Source: Chromatiaceae bacterium
GTDB lineage: Bacteria > Pseudomonadota > Gammaproteobacteria > Chromatiales > Chromatiaceae
Direction of reading: 5' to 3'
Assembly: GCA_013426805.1 (NCBI GenBank)
Contig: JACDZG010000033.1
Coordinates: 1 to 60,520 of the forward strand
Length of the DNA stretch: 60,520 nt
In this document: positions 8,098 through 18,447 of the stretch, piece after piece
Position numbering within the stretch: the first letter of the stretch is position 1
How the letters are laid out: each line of letters starts with the position of its first letter
Notes under the pieces: generated by a model
What the model was told of the DNA's origin: nothing
Databases searched by the model: none
What the model saw: only the letters and a program-made list of their open reading frames with translations
Program-made: the position numbers and the translations under genes

Positions 8098-10481
8098 GCA
8101 GCGGGTTGCATCCCGCCAACCGATTCATCCGGATGCTGACGCTGTTGCTGCTGGTCTGCGCAAGCGCCGCGCCCACGGCGGCCGATGAGGAATTCCTGCT
8201 GCCGGAGCAGGCCTTCCAGGTCACCGCCGCGGCAGACGGGGCCGACACGGTGCGGGCACGCTGGACCATCGCCGACGGCTACTACCTCTACAAGAGCAAA
8301 TTCCGCTTCACATCGCCCTTCCCCGACGTGGAACTCGGCGACCCGGAACTACCGACGGCGCAACGCAAACAGGACGCATTCTTCGGCGAAGTCGAAGTCT
8401 ACCGCGGGCAGGTGGAGGTCCGTATCCCGGTCACCCGGCGGACCAACGCCGACACCCTGACGCTCGAGGCGACCTCCCAGGGGTGCGCCGATGCGGGGCT
8501 CTGTTATCCCCCGCGGCGGCAAACGCTCGTGGTGCGCTTGCCCGCAACAGCCGCGGCGGACGGCGCCGTCACCGTCCCGGGCGCCGCGCCTATGACGCTC
8601 ACCGGCGGACGCCTCGGCGGACCTGTCTCAGGCATCGCGCAGAGCATGAGTTCGCAGGTCGGACCAGGAATCGACGACGATCTCCTGACGGCCGAACAGG
8701 CATTCATCTTCCAGGCCGAGGTGGGCGCCCCGGAGCGGATCGGACTGACCTGGGACATCGCTCCCGGAACCTATCTCTATCGGGACAAGGTCGAGATTGC
8801 CCTGGACGGCGCGACCGACGTGACCCTGGGATCATTCCAGTTACCCCCCGGCGAAATCAAGCGCAACGCCGTCCTGCCGGACGGCAGCACCGGCGACGTC
8901 GCGGTCTACCATGATCGGGTTTCGCTCGCCCTGCCCTTGTTGCGCCACGCTACGGCCGCCGGCGAGATCACCCTGGTCGCCAAGTACCAGGGTTGCGCGG
9001 AGCGCGGCATTTGCTATCCGCCACAGACGCAGCGGGTCAAGCTCACCCTGCCGCCGGCCGCTCGGATCGCTGCCGCGGCGCCGACGGAACAGACCCGGAA
9101 CCGGTCGGTCACCGCGTTGGCCGGCATGGCGCCGGCGGCAACCGACCGGTCAGTCAGTGCGCCGGAACCGGTCGCCGAGCAGGACCGGATCGCGTCCGTG
9201 CTGGCCGAGCGCAACCTGTGGGCGGTCATCGCCCTGTTCTTCGGCTTCGGGCTCTTGCTCGCGTTCACCCCCTGCGTCTTTCCGATGATCCCCATCCTCT
9301 CCGGGATCATCGCGGGCGCCGGACCCGGCATCACGACCCGCCGGGCCTTTATCCTGTCCCTGGTTTATGTTCTGGCAATGGCGCTGACCTATACCGTCGC
9401 CGGGGTACTGGCCGGGCTCTTTGGCGCCAACCTCCAGGCGGCCTTCCAGAATCCGTGGATACTTTCCGCCTTCGCCCTGATTTTTGTGCTGCTGGCGCTC
9501 TCGATGTTCGGGTTCTATGACCTGCAATTGCCGTCCAGCCTCCAATCCAGGTTGGCGGAGGTCAGCAACAAACAGCAAGGCGGCACCCTGATCGGCGTGG
9601 CCATCATGGGCCTGCTCTCGGCACTGATCGTCGGACCCTGTGTCGCGCCCCCGCTGTTCGGCGCATTGATTTACATCAGTCAGACCGGCGACGCGGTGCT
9701 GGGAGGGATCGCGCTGTTCGCGCTGAGCCTGGGGATGGGCGCTCCGCTGGTCGCCATCGGCACCTCGGCCGGCAAGCTGCTACCCCGAGCCGGGGCCTGG
9801 ATGGATGCGGTCAAAGCAGTGTTCGGAGTGACCTTGCTGGCCGTGGCCCTGACCCTGCTGGAACGCATCCTGCCCGCGGCCGTGGCGCTGTTGCTCTGGG
9901 GACTGCTCCTGATCTGCTCCGCGGTTTACCTGGGAGCGCTCAATCAGATTCCCGTCGGGGCGAGCGGCTGGACGCGGTTATGGAAGGGACTCGGCGTCGG
10001 ATTGCTGATCTACGGCGCTTTGATGCTGGTGGGCGCCGCGGCGGGCGGCAAAGACACCGTCCAGCCGTTGCGCGGTCTACTGGTCGGCGGTGGGGCCGGC
10101 AGTGCCCTGCCGCATGCGCAGTTCAAGCGGATCAAGACCACGGCAGACCTGGATCGGGAACTCGCGGCCGCGGCCACCGCCGGGAAACCAGTGATGCTCG
10201 ACTTCTACGCGGACTGGTGCGTGTCGTGCAAAGAGATGGAGCGCTACACCTTCAGCGACCCGACGGTGATTCAGGAACTGGGCCGGTTTGTGCTGCTCCA
10301 GGCGGATGTAACCGCCAATGACGCCGCCGACCAGGCATTGATGCAGGGCCGCTTCAAACTCCCCGGCCCCCCGGCCATTCTGTTCTTCGATGCCACGGCG
10401 ACCGAGACACCCGGCCTGCGTCTGGTCGGATTCAAACCAGCGGAGGCCTTTGCGGCCCACCTGCGGCGGATCTCGCCATGA
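8076..10481 (+). CDS. dsbD: Thiol:disulfide interchange protein DsbD with duplicated N-terminal domain
   Basis: An 801-residue inner-membrane protein that passes electrons from cytoplasmic thioredoxin to periplasmic thiol reductases. After a signal peptide (about 1-37) there are two DsbD-alpha-type periplasmic domains in tandem, about 38-160 and 205-335, each with its own redox pair (C137/C143 in QGCADAGLCYPP and C307/C313 in QGCAERGICYPP). The eight-helix membrane domain has the paired cysteines C400 (FTPCVFPM) and C522 (GPCVAPP). The C-terminal thioredoxin domain has C715/C718 (DWCVSCK). E. coli DsbD has 565 residues and one alpha domain; the second copy accounts for most of the excess. ATG 8133 is an alternative start. 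Confidence 0.95.
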   Translation: MHASRRLSSGLHPANRFIRMLTLLLLVCASAAPTAADEEFLLPEQAFQVTAAADGADTVRARWTIADGYYLYKSKFRFTSPFPDVELGDPELPTAQRKQDAFFGEVEVYRGQVEVRIPVTRRTNADTLTLEATSQGCADAGLCYPPRRQTLVVRLPATAAADGAVTVPGAAPMTLTGGRLGGPVSGIAQSMSSQVGPGIDDDLLTAEQAFIFQAEVGAPERIGLTWDIAPGTYLYRDKVEIALDGATDVTLGSFQLPPGEIKRNAVLPDGSTGDVAVYHDRVSLALPLLRHATAAGEITLVAKYQGCAERGICYPPQTQRVKLTLPPAARIAAAAPTEQTRNRSVTALAGMAPAATDRSVSAPEPVAEQDRIASVLAERNLWAVIALFFGFGLLLAFTPCVFPMIPILSGIIAGAGPGITTRRAFILSLVYVLAMALTYTVAGVLAGLFGANLQAAFQNPWILSAFALIFVLLALSMFGFYDLQLPSSLQSRLAEVSNKQQGGTLIGVAIMGLLSALIVGPCVAPPLFGALIYISQTGDAVLGGIALFALSLGMGAPLVAIGTSAGKLLPRAGAWMDAVKAVFGVTLLAVALTLLERILPAAVALLLWGLLLICSAVYLGALNQIPVGASGWTRLWKGLGVGLLIYGALMLVGAAAGGKDTVQPLRGLLVGGGAGSALPHAQFKRIKTTADLDRELAAAATAGKPVMLDFYADWCVSCKEMERYTFSDPTVIQELGRFVLLQADVTANDAADQALMQGRFKLPGPPAILFFDATATETPGLRLVGFKPAEAFAAHLRRISP

Positions 10482-11074
10482 ACGCGTTCAAGGTGGTCGG
10501 AGTCACTCTGCTGGCGGCCGGGATCAGCGTGGGCACCGCCCTCTTCGGCGAGCGCTGGCTGGCGCGCGAGGGTCCGGCTGACCAAAGTACGATCGGCGGT
10601 GCCGCGCTGTTGCATGGCCTGCCCGACTTCAAACTGCCGGATCTCGGGGGACGCGAGGTAGCGAGCACCGCCTGGGCCGGCAAGGTGCTGGTCATCAACT
10701 ATTGGGCGAGCTGGTGCCCGCCCTGTGTGCGTGAACTGCCGCTCCTCATGCAGACACAGCAGGCGCTGGGTGATCGTGGGGTCCAGATCGTCGGAATCGC
10801 CATCGATCGGGTGGCGGACGTCAGGCAATTCATCGCCAAATATCCGGTGAACTATCCGATCCTGATCGGTAACCCGGAGGCGGTCGAGCTCTCGCGGCGC
10901 CTCGGGAACCGACTCCAGGGCATGCCCTTTACGGTCATCTTCGATCGGCGCGGTCAGCGCGTCTTCAGCCGGATCGGTGAGGTCACCGCCGCGCAATTGC
11001 AGGTCCAACTGGACCGGCTGCTGGGCGACATCCCCATCCAGGTTCCGGCAGCCGTTCCAGGCGACCCCACATAA
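10478..11074 (+). CDS. TlpA-like periplasmic thioredoxin
   Basis: A 198-residue protein with an N-terminal signal or anchor helix (VVGVTLLAAGISVGTALF) and a TlpA/ResA-type thioredoxin domain: LPDFKLPDLGG, then NYWASWCPPCVRELP with the redox pair C80/C83, and the cis-Pro region GMPFTVIFD near residue 150. Its ATG overlaps the dsbD stop by four bases, so it is most likely a periplasmic reductase kept reduced by the adjacent DsbD, perhaps serving cytochrome c maturation or protein disulfide repair; the client is not evident. Confidence 0.9.
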   Translation: MNAFKVVGVTLLAAGISVGTALFGERWLAREGPADQSTIGGAALLHGLPDFKLPDLGGREVASTAWAGKVLVINYWASWCPPCVRELPLLMQTQQALGDRGVQIVGIAIDRVADVRQFIAKYPVNYPILIGNPEAVELSRRLGNRLQGMPFTVIFDRRGQRVFSRIGEVTAAQLQVQLDRLLGDIPIQVPAAVPGDPT

Positions 11075-11229
11075 CTGGACATGATCGCGCAAAATCCGGA
11101 CAATTCGCGGCGAATCCCCGCTAGAGCGCGTCGTACCCTGCACGACGCCCTGACGGTGCCGCAGTCGCCGCTCGACCCCGCGGCGGCCCCCACCTTAACC
11201 CCGACCCTGATAAGGGCCAGACACCCGCC

Positions 11230-11691
11230 ATGGCAAGCATCCTGGTCCTCAATGGACCCAATCTGAACCTCTTGGGCAGCCGTGAACCCGGCCACTACGG
11301 TCAGGCGAGCCTGGCCGAAATCGAGCGGCGCCTGCGCGACCAGGCAATGGAGCAGGGCCATGATCTGGGCTTTGCCCAAAGTAATGCGGAACACGTGTTG
11401 ATCGATATGATCCACGCCGCCGCGCATGAGGGCGTGCGCTTCATCGTTTTCAACCCGGCTGCCTTCACCCACACCAGCATCGCCCTGCGCGACGCCCTGC
11501 TCGCCGTTGCCATCCCCTTCATCGAGGTGCACCTCTCGAACGTGCACGCCCGTGAGGCGTTTCGCCGCCACTCCTATTTTTCGGATATCGCGACGGGAGT
11601 CATCAGCGGGCTCGGTGCTTTGGGGTACGAACTGGCATTGAGCGCTGTCCTGAACCGGCTGGCCCAAGTTAATTCCACCGAGAACCACTGA
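11230..11691 (+). CDS. aroQ: 3-dehydroquinate dehydratase, type II
   Basis: A 153-residue protein beginning [20 protein letters not shown]. The catalytic-loop REPGHYG tyrosine and the active-site [16 protein letters not shown] and [13 protein letters not shown] segments are intact. It dehydrates 3-dehydroquinate to 3-dehydroshikimate in the shikimate pathway. It lies two bases upstream of accB, the common proteobacterial aroQ-accB-accC order. The preceding 155 bases have no gene. Confidence 0.97.
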   Translation: MASILVLNGPNLNLLGSREPGHYGQASLAEIERRLRDQAMEQGHDLGFAQSNAEHVLIDMIHAAAHEGVRFIVFNPAAFTHTSIALRDALLAVAIPFIEVHLSNVHAREAFRRHSYFSDIATGVISGLGALGYELALSAVLNRLAQVNSTENH

Positions 11692-11693
11692 GC

Positions 11694-12146
11694 ATGGACA
11701 TCCGTAAGGTCAAGAAACTGATCGAGCTCTTGGAACAATCCAATGTCTCTGAGATCGAGATTCATGAGGGGGAGGAGTCCGTGCGCATCAGTCGGCATGG
11801 CGGCGTGGCATCCTTCATGACGCCGCAGACCATGCCCCTACAACTGAGCGCCGGGCCGAGCGCAGCGGCGGCCCAGCAAGGACCAGGCGATGAGATCCTC
11901 GACGGCTTGGCGGGTGAGATCGTTCGCTCGCCCATGGTCGGAACCTTCTACCGCGCGTCCACCCCAGGCTCCGGACCCTTTGTCGAGGAGGGTCAGAAAG
12001 TCAAGGCCGGGGATACACTGTGCATCATTGAGGCGATGAAGATTCTCAATCAGATCGAGTGCGAGCAAGCCGGTACCGTGCGTCGCATTCTGGTGGAAAA
12101 TGGCCAGCCGGTCGAATATAACCAGCCGTTGTTCGTTATTGAATGA
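11694..12146 (+). CDS. accB: Biotin carboxyl carrier protein of acetyl-CoA carboxylase
   Basis: A 150-residue protein: an N-terminal helix region ([23 protein letters not shown]), a Pro/Ala/Gln linker, and a C-terminal biotinyl domain with the biotinylated lysine K116 in CIIEAMKI. The residue after that lysine is Ile where Met is usual, a conservative change. It carries CO2 between AccC and the AccAD carboxyltransferase in fatty-acid synthesis. accC follows after 97 bases. Confidence 0.98.
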   Translation: MDIRKVKKLIELLEQSNVSEIEIHEGEESVRISRHGGVASFMTPQTMPLQLSAGPSAAAAQQGPGDEILDGLAGEIVRSPMVGTFYRASTPGSGPFVEEGQKVKAGDTLCIIEAMKILNQIECEQAGTVRRILVENGQPVEYNQPLFVIE

Positions 12147-12243
12147 GCCCTCGCCGCGACCTCCGCCAACGGCCGCCTAATGCGGCCATGGATCCCGCGC
12201 GTCTTGCCGCCGTCGGCGGCCATCGCCCAGAGGCTACCCCCGC

Positions 12244-13596
12244 ATGCCCGCCATGATCGAAAAGATCCTTATCGCTAACCGGGGTGAGATCGCGCTCCGG
12301 ATCCTGCGCGCCTGCCGCGAACTCGGCATCCGCACCGTTGCGGTGCACTCCGAGGCGGACCGCGACCTCAAGCACGTACTTTTAGCAGACGAGACCGTGT
12401 GTATCGGACCCGCCGCGTCGCGCGACAGTTACCTCAATGTCCCGGCGATCATCAGCGCCGCAGAGGTGACCGACACGGTCGCCATTCACCCAGGCTACGG
12501 TTTTCTTTCCGAAAACGCCGACTTCGCCGAGCGGGTGGAGCGGTCGGGATTCATTTTCATCGGTCCGCGGCCGGAAACGATTCGCCTGATGGGCGATAAA
12601 GTCTCGGCCATCGCCGCCATGACGGCGGCCGGAGTGCCCTGCGTCCCCGGCTCGGACGGCCCGATCGACGACGAGGATAAGAAGCGCACCTTGGATTTGG
12701 CCCGCAACATTGGCTACCCGATCATCATCAAGGCGGCAGGCGGCGGCGGCGGTCGCGGCATGCGGGTGGTCAATTCGGAGGCGACGCTGCTCAATGCCAT
12801 CTCATTGACGCGGGCGGAGGCTGGAGCGGCCTTCAATAATGACACGGTCTATCTTGAAAAGTACCTGGAGAACCCCCGCCATATCGAGTTCCAGATGCTG
12901 GCGGATCAGCACGGGCACGCCATTTATCTGGGTGAGCGCGACTGCTCCATGCAGCGCCGTCATCAGAAGGTGGTGGAAGAGGCCCCCGCCCCCGGCATTA
13001 CCGAGGCGCAACGCCGCGAGATCGGCGAGCGCTGTGCTCAGGCCTGTCGGGATATCGGTTACCGCGGTGCCGGCACCTTCGAGTTCCTGTACGAAGACGG
13101 GCGTTTCTACTTCATCGAGATGAACACGCGCGTCCAGGTGGAACACCCAGTCACCGAGGTCGTCACGGGGGTCGATATCGTACGGGAGCAAATCCGGGTT
13201 GCCGCCGGGGAGCCACTGCATTACCGCCAGGAGGATATCGTCATCCGGGGCCACGCGGTGGAGTGCCGCATCAATGCCGAGCATTCGGAAACCTTCCGTC
13301 CCAGCCCAGGAAAGATCACGGAATTCCACGCGCCCGGTGGACCCGGTATTCGCCTGGATACCCATATCTACTCCGGCTATACGGTTCCGCCCCATTATGA
13401 TTCGATGATCGGCAAACTGATCGCTCACGGGGAGGATCGCCAGTGCGCCATTGCCCGGATGTGCAATGCCCTGCGCGAAACGGTCATCGAGGGGATCGAC
13501 ACCAATATCAAGCTCCAGCGCTCTATACTGCGGGATGCGGCCTTCCAGGCCGGCGGGGCCAACATCCATTACCTGGAGAAAAAGCTGGGGTTATGA
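12244..13596 (+). CDS. accC: Acetyl-CoA carboxylase biotin carboxylase subunit
   Basis: A 450-residue protein. ATG 12244 has GAGG at a good distance; ATG 12253 ([11 protein letters not shown]) would match the usual family N terminus, so the first three residues are uncertain. It has the biotin-carboxylase N domain ([20 protein letters not shown]), the glycine-rich ATP-grasp loop [13 protein letters not shown] and the [18 protein letters not shown] signature. It carboxylates biotin on AccB using ATP and bicarbonate. Confidence 0.98.
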   Translation: MPAMIEKILIANRGEIALRILRACRELGIRTVAVHSEADRDLKHVLLADETVCIGPAASRDSYLNVPAIISAAEVTDTVAIHPGYGFLSENADFAERVERSGFIFIGPRPETIRLMGDKVSAIAAMTAAGVPCVPGSDGPIDDEDKKRTLDLARNIGYPIIIKAAGGGGGRGMRVVNSEATLLNAISLTRAEAGAAFNNDTVYLEKYLENPRHIEFQMLADQHGHAIYLGERDCSMQRRHQKVVEEAPAPGITEAQRREIGERCAQACRDIGYRGAGTFEFLYEDGRFYFIEMNTRVQVEHPVTEVVTGVDIVREQIRVAAGEPLHYRQEDIVIRGHAVECRINAEHSETFRPSPGKITEFHAPGGPGIRLDTHIYSGYTVPPHYDSMIGKLIAHGEDRQCAIARMCNALRETVIEGIDTNIKLQRSILRDAAFQAGGANIHYLEKKLGL

Positions 13597-13673
13597 ATGG
13601 CGACAGCGCCACGCGCTGTCGATCACGTCTGACCCCGGTCGGGTCCGCTGCCCACTCGTCTCTAGGTAACCTC

Positions 13674-14573
13674 ATGCCCTGGCTGCAAATCACTTTCACC
13701 GTCGAGCAGGACCGCGCGGCACTGCTCGAGGCCGCTCTGGAAAACGCGGGGGCCCTCGCCGTCACCTTGGGCGATGCCGACGACGATCCCCAACTCGAAC
13801 CCCCGCCAGGTGCCATGCCCCTGTGGCAGGCAGTGCGGCTGATCGCGCTGTTTGAAGACGGGGTCGACGTGCAGACCATCGCTGACGGCCTGGCGCCCCA
13901 GAGCCTGACCTCACCCCTGATTGAGGTCGTCGCCGACCGCCCCTGGGAGCGGGTCTGGCTCGATGACTTCCGGCCCACCTGCTTCGGTCGGCGACTCTGG
14001 GTCTGCCCGCAGGGACAACCCGCCGGGGCGCCCGATGCGATCGTGGTCGACCTGGATCCGGGACTTGCCTTCGGGACAGGACATCACCCCACCACGGCGC
14101 TGTGTCTGGAGTGGCTCGACGGGGACGATCTGGTTGGCAAGACCGTGCTCGATTATGGCTGCGGCTCCGGAATCCTGGCGATTGCCGCGTGCAAACTCGG
14201 CGCCGCGCGGGTGATCGCTGTCGATCACGACCCACAAGCCATCGAGGCGACGCGCTCGAACGCCGCTGCCAATGCGATCGACGCCGGCCTGAGTGTCTGT
14301 CTATCCACCGAACCGGCGGCCGTTCCGACCGACCACCCGGTCGATGTGGTGATCGCGAACATCCTGGCCGGACCCTTGATTGGACTCGCCCCATTGCTGA
14401 TGGATCGGCTGCGTACAGGCGGCGATCTGGTGCTCTCCGGGGTACTGGAGAACCAGGTGCCGGGCGTGACCGCAGCCTACGGCTCAAGCGTCGACTTTGC
14501 GCCGGTCCGCCTCCGTGAAGGCTGGGCGCTCATTACGGGACGCAAGCGCGCGGACCGGCTCCCATGCGCCTGA
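13674..14573 (+). CDS. prmA: Ribosomal protein L11 methyltransferase
   Basis: A 299-residue protein. ATG 13674 (MPWLQITFTVEQD) is chosen because it gives the family N terminus; the open frame upstream overlaps accC in another phase. It has an N-terminal substrate domain, the DPGLAFGTGHHPTTALCLEWL motif and the SAM site VLDYGCGSGILAIAACKLGA, then VIANILAGPL. It trimethylates ribosomal protein L11. In the accBC-prmA-dusB-fis run. Confidence 0.95.
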   Translation: MPWLQITFTVEQDRAALLEAALENAGALAVTLGDADDDPQLEPPPGAMPLWQAVRLIALFEDGVDVQTIADGLAPQSLTSPLIEVVADRPWERVWLDDFRPTCFGRRLWVCPQGQPAGAPDAIVVDLDPGLAFGTGHHPTTALCLEWLDGDDLVGKTVLDYGCGSGILAIAACKLGAARVIAVDHDPQAIEATRSNAAANAIDAGLSVCLSTEPAAVPTDHPVDVVIANILAGPLIGLAPLLMDRLRTGGDLVLSGVLENQVPGVTAAYGSSVDFAPVRLREGWALITGRKRADRLPCA

Positions 14574-14628
14574 TCGCTCACGGCGGACAGCGGTGGGGAA
14601 CAGTACCCGCCCGGCAGGTGAACGACCG

Positions 14629-15651
14629 ATGACCTCGGTACTCCGCCCGGCACCCTTGCGGCCGTTCATGATCGGACCCTACCGGCTTCCCAACAACCTG
14701 GTCCTGGCCCCGATGGCAGGGATCAGTGACCGACCCTACCGCGTGCTGTGCCGCCGGTTCGGGGCCGGGCTTGCGGTCTCCGAGATGGTCTCGTCGGATA
14801 TTCGACTGCGTGGATCGACAAAATCGGTCAAGCGCCTCGATTTCGCAGGCGAGATTGGACCCGTTTCGGTGCAGATCGTCGGCACCGATCCGCACGCCAT
14901 GGGTGAGGCCGCACGCTTTCACGTGGATTTGGGCGCCCAGATCATCGACCTCAACATGGGCTGCCCGGCCAAGAAGGTGTGCCGGGTGGCGGCGGGGTCC
15001 GCGCTGCTGCGCGACGAGGCGCTGGTTGGGCGCATCCTCGCGGCGGTCGTTCAGGCGGTCGCGGCCCCGGTCACGCTCAAGATCCGCACCGGCTGGTCGC
15101 CGGAACAACGCAATGCGGTTACCATTGCCTATATCGCCCGGGAGTCGGGCATTGCGGCACTGACCGTGCACGGCCGGACCCGCGCCTGCAGCTATGGCAC
15201 ACCGGCCGAGCACGAGACCGTCCAGGCGATCCGCGCACAAGTAGACATTCCGTTAATCGCCAACGGCGACATCGACTCGCCACAGGCCGCTCTCCGGGTG
15301 CTGGACTCCACCGGTTGCGATGCTATCATGATCGGACGCGCAGCCCAGGGATACCCCTGGATCTTCCGCGATATCGCTACCTTCCTGACAACTGGCGTCA
15401 CACCCGACGCGCCGCCGCCGGACTGGATCAGAGACCTGCTGATCGAGCATCTGGACGGGCTTTATCAGTTCTATGGAACCTATGCCGGAGTGCGGATCGC
15501 GCGTAAGCATATCGCCTGGTATTGTCGCGGACTGCCCGGCGCGGCCGTCTTCCGGGTCGGCATCAATCGCGCGAACTCAACGCGAGACCAGGTATCCCAG
15601 GTTCTCGCCTTCTTCAACCAAGATCCAGGAAGAGAGGACGTGGCGGCATGA
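14629..15651 (+). CDS. dusB: tRNA-dihydrouridine synthase B
   Basis: A 340-residue FMN-dependent TIM-barrel enzyme that reduces uridines in the tRNA D-loop. ATG 14629 (MTSVLRPAPLRPFMIGPY) is preferred to an open extension that overlaps prmA. Markers are NNLVLAPMAGISDRPYR, DLNMGCPAKKVC with the catalytic-loop Cys, and LTVHGRTRACSY. The stop overlaps the fis start by four bases, the conserved gammaproteobacterial dusB-fis operon. Confidence 0.97.
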   Translation: MTSVLRPAPLRPFMIGPYRLPNNLVLAPMAGISDRPYRVLCRRFGAGLAVSEMVSSDIRLRGSTKSVKRLDFAGEIGPVSVQIVGTDPHAMGEAARFHVDLGAQIIDLNMGCPAKKVCRVAAGSALLRDEALVGRILAAVVQAVAAPVTLKIRTGWSPEQRNAVTIAYIARESGIAALTVHGRTRACSYGTPAEHETVQAIRAQVDIPLIANGDIDSPQAALRVLDSTGCDAIMIGRAAQGYPWIFRDIATFLTTGVTPDAPPPDWIRDLLIEHLDGLYQFYGTYAGVRIARKHIAWYCRGLPGAAVFRVGINRANSTRDQVSQVLAFFNQDPGREDVAA

Positions 15652-15953
15652 CGACGGCGATTAAGGATGACGAGTCTGCTCCGGCGGCCCATCATTTGCG
15701 GGTGATCCAGGCCGATGGTACCGACCCTTTAGCAAAATGCGTGGCGGATGCCCTGGAAACCTATCTGCGGAATATGGATGGGCACGCGGTCAGCGATCTC
15801 TATCGCCTGGTCATTGAGGAGGTCGAACGCCCGCTGTTCGAGACGATCGTGCGTCACGCCAACGGCAACCTGACCCAGGCCGCCCGGATGCTTGGCCTGA
15901 CCCGCAGCACGCTGCGCAAGCGCCTGACCGACTATGGCCTTGCGGGACGCTGA
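15648..15953 (+). CDS. fis: Nucleoid-associated protein Fis
   Basis: A 101-residue protein with the Fis dimerisation helices (LYRLVIEEVERPLFETIVRH) and C-terminal helix-turn-helix (NLTQAARMLGLTRSTLRKRL). Fis bends DNA and acts on rRNA promoters, oriC and recombination sites. The overlap with dusB (ATGA) shows co-transcription. The N-terminal 20 residues are divergent, as is usual outside Enterobacteria. Confidence 0.96.
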   Translation: MTTAIKDDESAPAAHHLRVIQADGTDPLAKCVADALETYLRNMDGHAVSDLYRLVIEEVERPLFETIVRHANGNLTQAARMLGLTRSTLRKRLTDYGLAGR

Positions 15954-16073
15954 GGCGCGCGCACCCGAATCCTGCTGCTTCACCCGTGCGAACCAAGCAA
16001 CCCCAAGCGCCGCAGACCGAGCCTTCCCTGCACCTTACGTCAGACCCTACTCTGACCCTGTGGAAATGAATTG

Positions 16074-17639
16074 ATGCAACCCATAAGACGCGCCCTGATC
16101 AGTGTTTCGGATAAGACCGGTGTCATCGACCTGGCTCGCGGCTTAGCCGCCCGCGGGGTCGAGATTCTATCCACCGGCGGCACCGCCGCGCTGCTGACCG
16201 AACAGGCGATACCGGTCATTGAGGTATCGGACTACACCGGCTTCCCCGAGATGATGGGCGGGCGCGTCAAGACGCTGCATCCGCGACTGCACGGCGGCAT
16301 CCTGGGACGGCGTGGTATTGACGATGAGGTCATGCTCGAACACGGGATTCCACCGATCGATCTGGTCGTGGTGAACCTCTATCCATTCGCAGCAACGGTT
16401 GCCAAACCCGGCTGCGATCTCGCAAGCGCGATCGAGAACATCGACATCGGCGGACCGACCCTGCTGCGGGCCGCCGCCAAGAATCACGCCGCGGTGACCG
16501 TGGTGGTGGATGCCGCGGACTATCCGCGGATATTGAGCGAACTGGCCGAATCCGGCGGCGTCAGTGAGGCGACGCGCTTCGATCTGGCAGTGAAGGTCTT
16601 TGAGCACACCGCCGGCTACGATCGGGCCATTGCCAACTATCTCGGCGCGGTGATCGAACACCCCGCGGGCAAGGCCGAAGGCTTTCCGCGCACCATCAAT
16701 CTTCAGTTCCACAAGCGGCAGGCCATGCGCTATGGCGAGAACCCCCATCAGCAGGCGGCCTTCTATGTCGGCCGCGATTTGGCTGAGGCATCCGTCTGCA
16801 CTGCGCGTCAAATCCAAGGCAAGGAACTGTCATACAACAATATCGCCGATACGGATGCGGCCATCGAGTGCATCAAACAGTTCAATGAGGCGCCCGCCTG
16901 CGTCATCGTCAAACACGCCAACCCCTGTGGTGTCGCTGTCGGCGCCAACCTGAAGGAAGCCTATGATCGGGCCTATGCGACCGACCCGGAGTCCGCGTTC
17001 GGCGGCATCATCGCCTTCAACCGGGAACTCGATGGTGAAACGGCCCGCGCAATTTGCGAGCGCCAGTTCGTTGAAGTAATCGTTGCTCCGCGCGTCTCGG
17101 CATCCGCTTCCGCCGCGGTTGCCGCAAAGAAGAACGTACGGCTCCTGGAGTGTGGTGAATGGACCACCGAGGTGGTTCCCCGGCTCGACTTCAAACGCGT
17201 CAATGGCGGCCTGCTGGTTCAGGAAGCAGACCTGCAACTGATTGACGCCCTACGCACCGTGACGCAACGCGCGCCGACCCCGCAGGAGGAGCAGGACCTG
17301 ATCTTCACCTGGCGGGTGGCCAAGTACGTCAAGTCGAATGCCATCATCTACGGCCGCGACGGCATGACCATCGGCATCGGTGCCGGACAGATGAGCCGGG
17401 TGAATTCGGCCCGCATCGCGGTGATCAAGGCGGAATTGGCAGGGCTGGCGGTTGCCGGATCGGTCATGGCATCAGACGCTTTCTTCCCTTTCCGCGACGG
17501 GATCGACCAGGCCGCCGCGGCCGGAATCACCGCCGTCATCCAACCCGGTGGATCGATGCGTGACGACGAAGTCATTGCCGCGGCAGACCAACATGGAATG
17601 GCCATGGTGTTCACCGGAATGCGGCACTTCCGACATTAG
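16074..17639 (+). CDS. purH: Bifunctional AICAR transformylase / IMP cyclohydrolase
   Basis: A 521-residue protein catalysing the last two steps of IMP synthesis. The N-terminal MGS-like cyclohydrolase domain ([45 protein letters not shown]) is followed by the transformylase domain with the [11 protein letters not shown] catalytic Lys-His motif near residue 280 and [13 protein letters not shown] and [10 protein letters not shown] near the end. ATG 16074 is used; an in-frame TTG precedes it by one codon. It follows fis after 120 bases with no gene between. Confidence 0.98.
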   Translation: MQPIRRALISVSDKTGVIDLARGLAARGVEILSTGGTAALLTEQAIPVIEVSDYTGFPEMMGGRVKTLHPRLHGGILGRRGIDDEVMLEHGIPPIDLVVVNLYPFAATVAKPGCDLASAIENIDIGGPTLLRAAAKNHAAVTVVVDAADYPRILSELAESGGVSEATRFDLAVKVFEHTAGYDRAIANYLGAVIEHPAGKAEGFPRTINLQFHKRQAMRYGENPHQQAAFYVGRDLAEASVCTARQIQGKELSYNNIADTDAAIECIKQFNEAPACVIVKHANPCGVAVGANLKEAYDRAYATDPESAFGGIIAFNRELDGETARAICERQFVEVIVAPRVSASASAAVAAKKNVRLLECGEWTTEVVPRLDFKRVNGGLLVQEADLQLIDALRTVTQRAPTPQEEQDLIFTWRVAKYVKSNAIIYGRDGMTIGIGAGQMSRVNSARIAVIKAELAGLAVAGSVMASDAFFPFRDGIDQAAAAGITAVIQPGGSMRDDEVIAAADQHGMAMVFTGMRHFRH

Positions 17640-17643
17640 GACA

Positions 17644-18420
17644 ATGAAGATACACCCCACCGCCATCATTGAGGCCGGCGCTCAGATCCATGAATCAGTG
17701 AGCGTCGGTCCTTATTCGATCATTGAGGCCGGAGTGGTGATCGGTGAGGGTTGTCGTATCGACAGTTGCGCCCGTATCTTCAGCCCGACCCGGATGGGCA
17801 CCTTCAACCGCGTATGTCACGGCGCCACCCTCGGTTCCGATGCACAAGACTTGGGATTCGACCCGGCGCGCGCGCGACCACTGATCATCGGTGATCATAA
17901 CTGCTTCAAGGAAGGCGTCAATATCAGTTGTGGAACCAAGAGCGAGGAAGGCACTCGCATCGGCAGCCACAATTACTGGATGGCGTATTCACACGCCGGT
18001 CACGATTGCGTCGTCGGGGACCACAACATTTTCGCCAACACCGCGACTTTAGCCGGTCATGTTGAAGTGGAACACCATTGCTTCCTCTCCGGCCAGGTGG
18101 CGGTGCACCAGTTCTGCCGGATCGGCGCTTATGCCATGATTGCCGGGGTGAGCGGATTGCCTCAGGATTGTCCGCCCTTCGCGTTGGCCGATGGTCATCG
18201 GGCACGCATCGTCGGACTCAATGTCGTAGGGTTGCGCCGCGGCGGTTTCAGTCAGGCGCAGCGCAGTCGGATCAAAGCTGTCTTTCATCTGCTGTTTCGC
18301 TCCAATCTGCGCCTTGCGGAGGCTTTGGCTCGCGCGGAATCCGAGTACCAAAGCCCGGAGACGGAACAGATTGTGCAATTCGTTCAGTCGAGTCGCCGGG
18401 GGTTGATCTCCGCGGCCTGA
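17644..18420 (+). CDS. LpxA-like left-handed beta-helix acyltransferase
   Basis: A 258-residue hexapeptide-repeat protein close in length and layout to LpxA, which adds a 3-hydroxyacyl chain to UDP-GlcNAc in lipid A synthesis. Family features present are MKIHPTAII, the HDC motif with the catalytic-type His (SHAGHDC), ATLAGHV and [10 protein letters not shown], and a helical C terminus ending SRRGLI. It departs from canonical LpxA in the substrate-loop region: the usual KYxGEPT and IHRGT blocks are replaced by GFDPARARP and ISCGT. It stands alone four bases after purH, not in an lpxD-fabZ-lpxA-lpxB cluster, so it may be a diverged paralogue with another acceptor. Confidence 0.75.
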   Translation: MKIHPTAIIEAGAQIHESVSVGPYSIIEAGVVIGEGCRIDSCARIFSPTRMGTFNRVCHGATLGSDAQDLGFDPARARPLIIGDHNCFKEGVNISCGTKSEEGTRIGSHNYWMAYSHAGHDCVVGDHNIFANTATLAGHVEVEHHCFLSGQVAVHQFCRIGAYAMIAGVSGLPQDCPPFALADGHRARIVGLNVVGLRRGGFSQAQRSRIKAVFHLLFRSNLRLAEALARAESEYQSPETEQIVQFVQSSRRGLISAA

Positions 18421-18447
18421 ACGCCCGGTAACGGCTGACGCGGGAGA

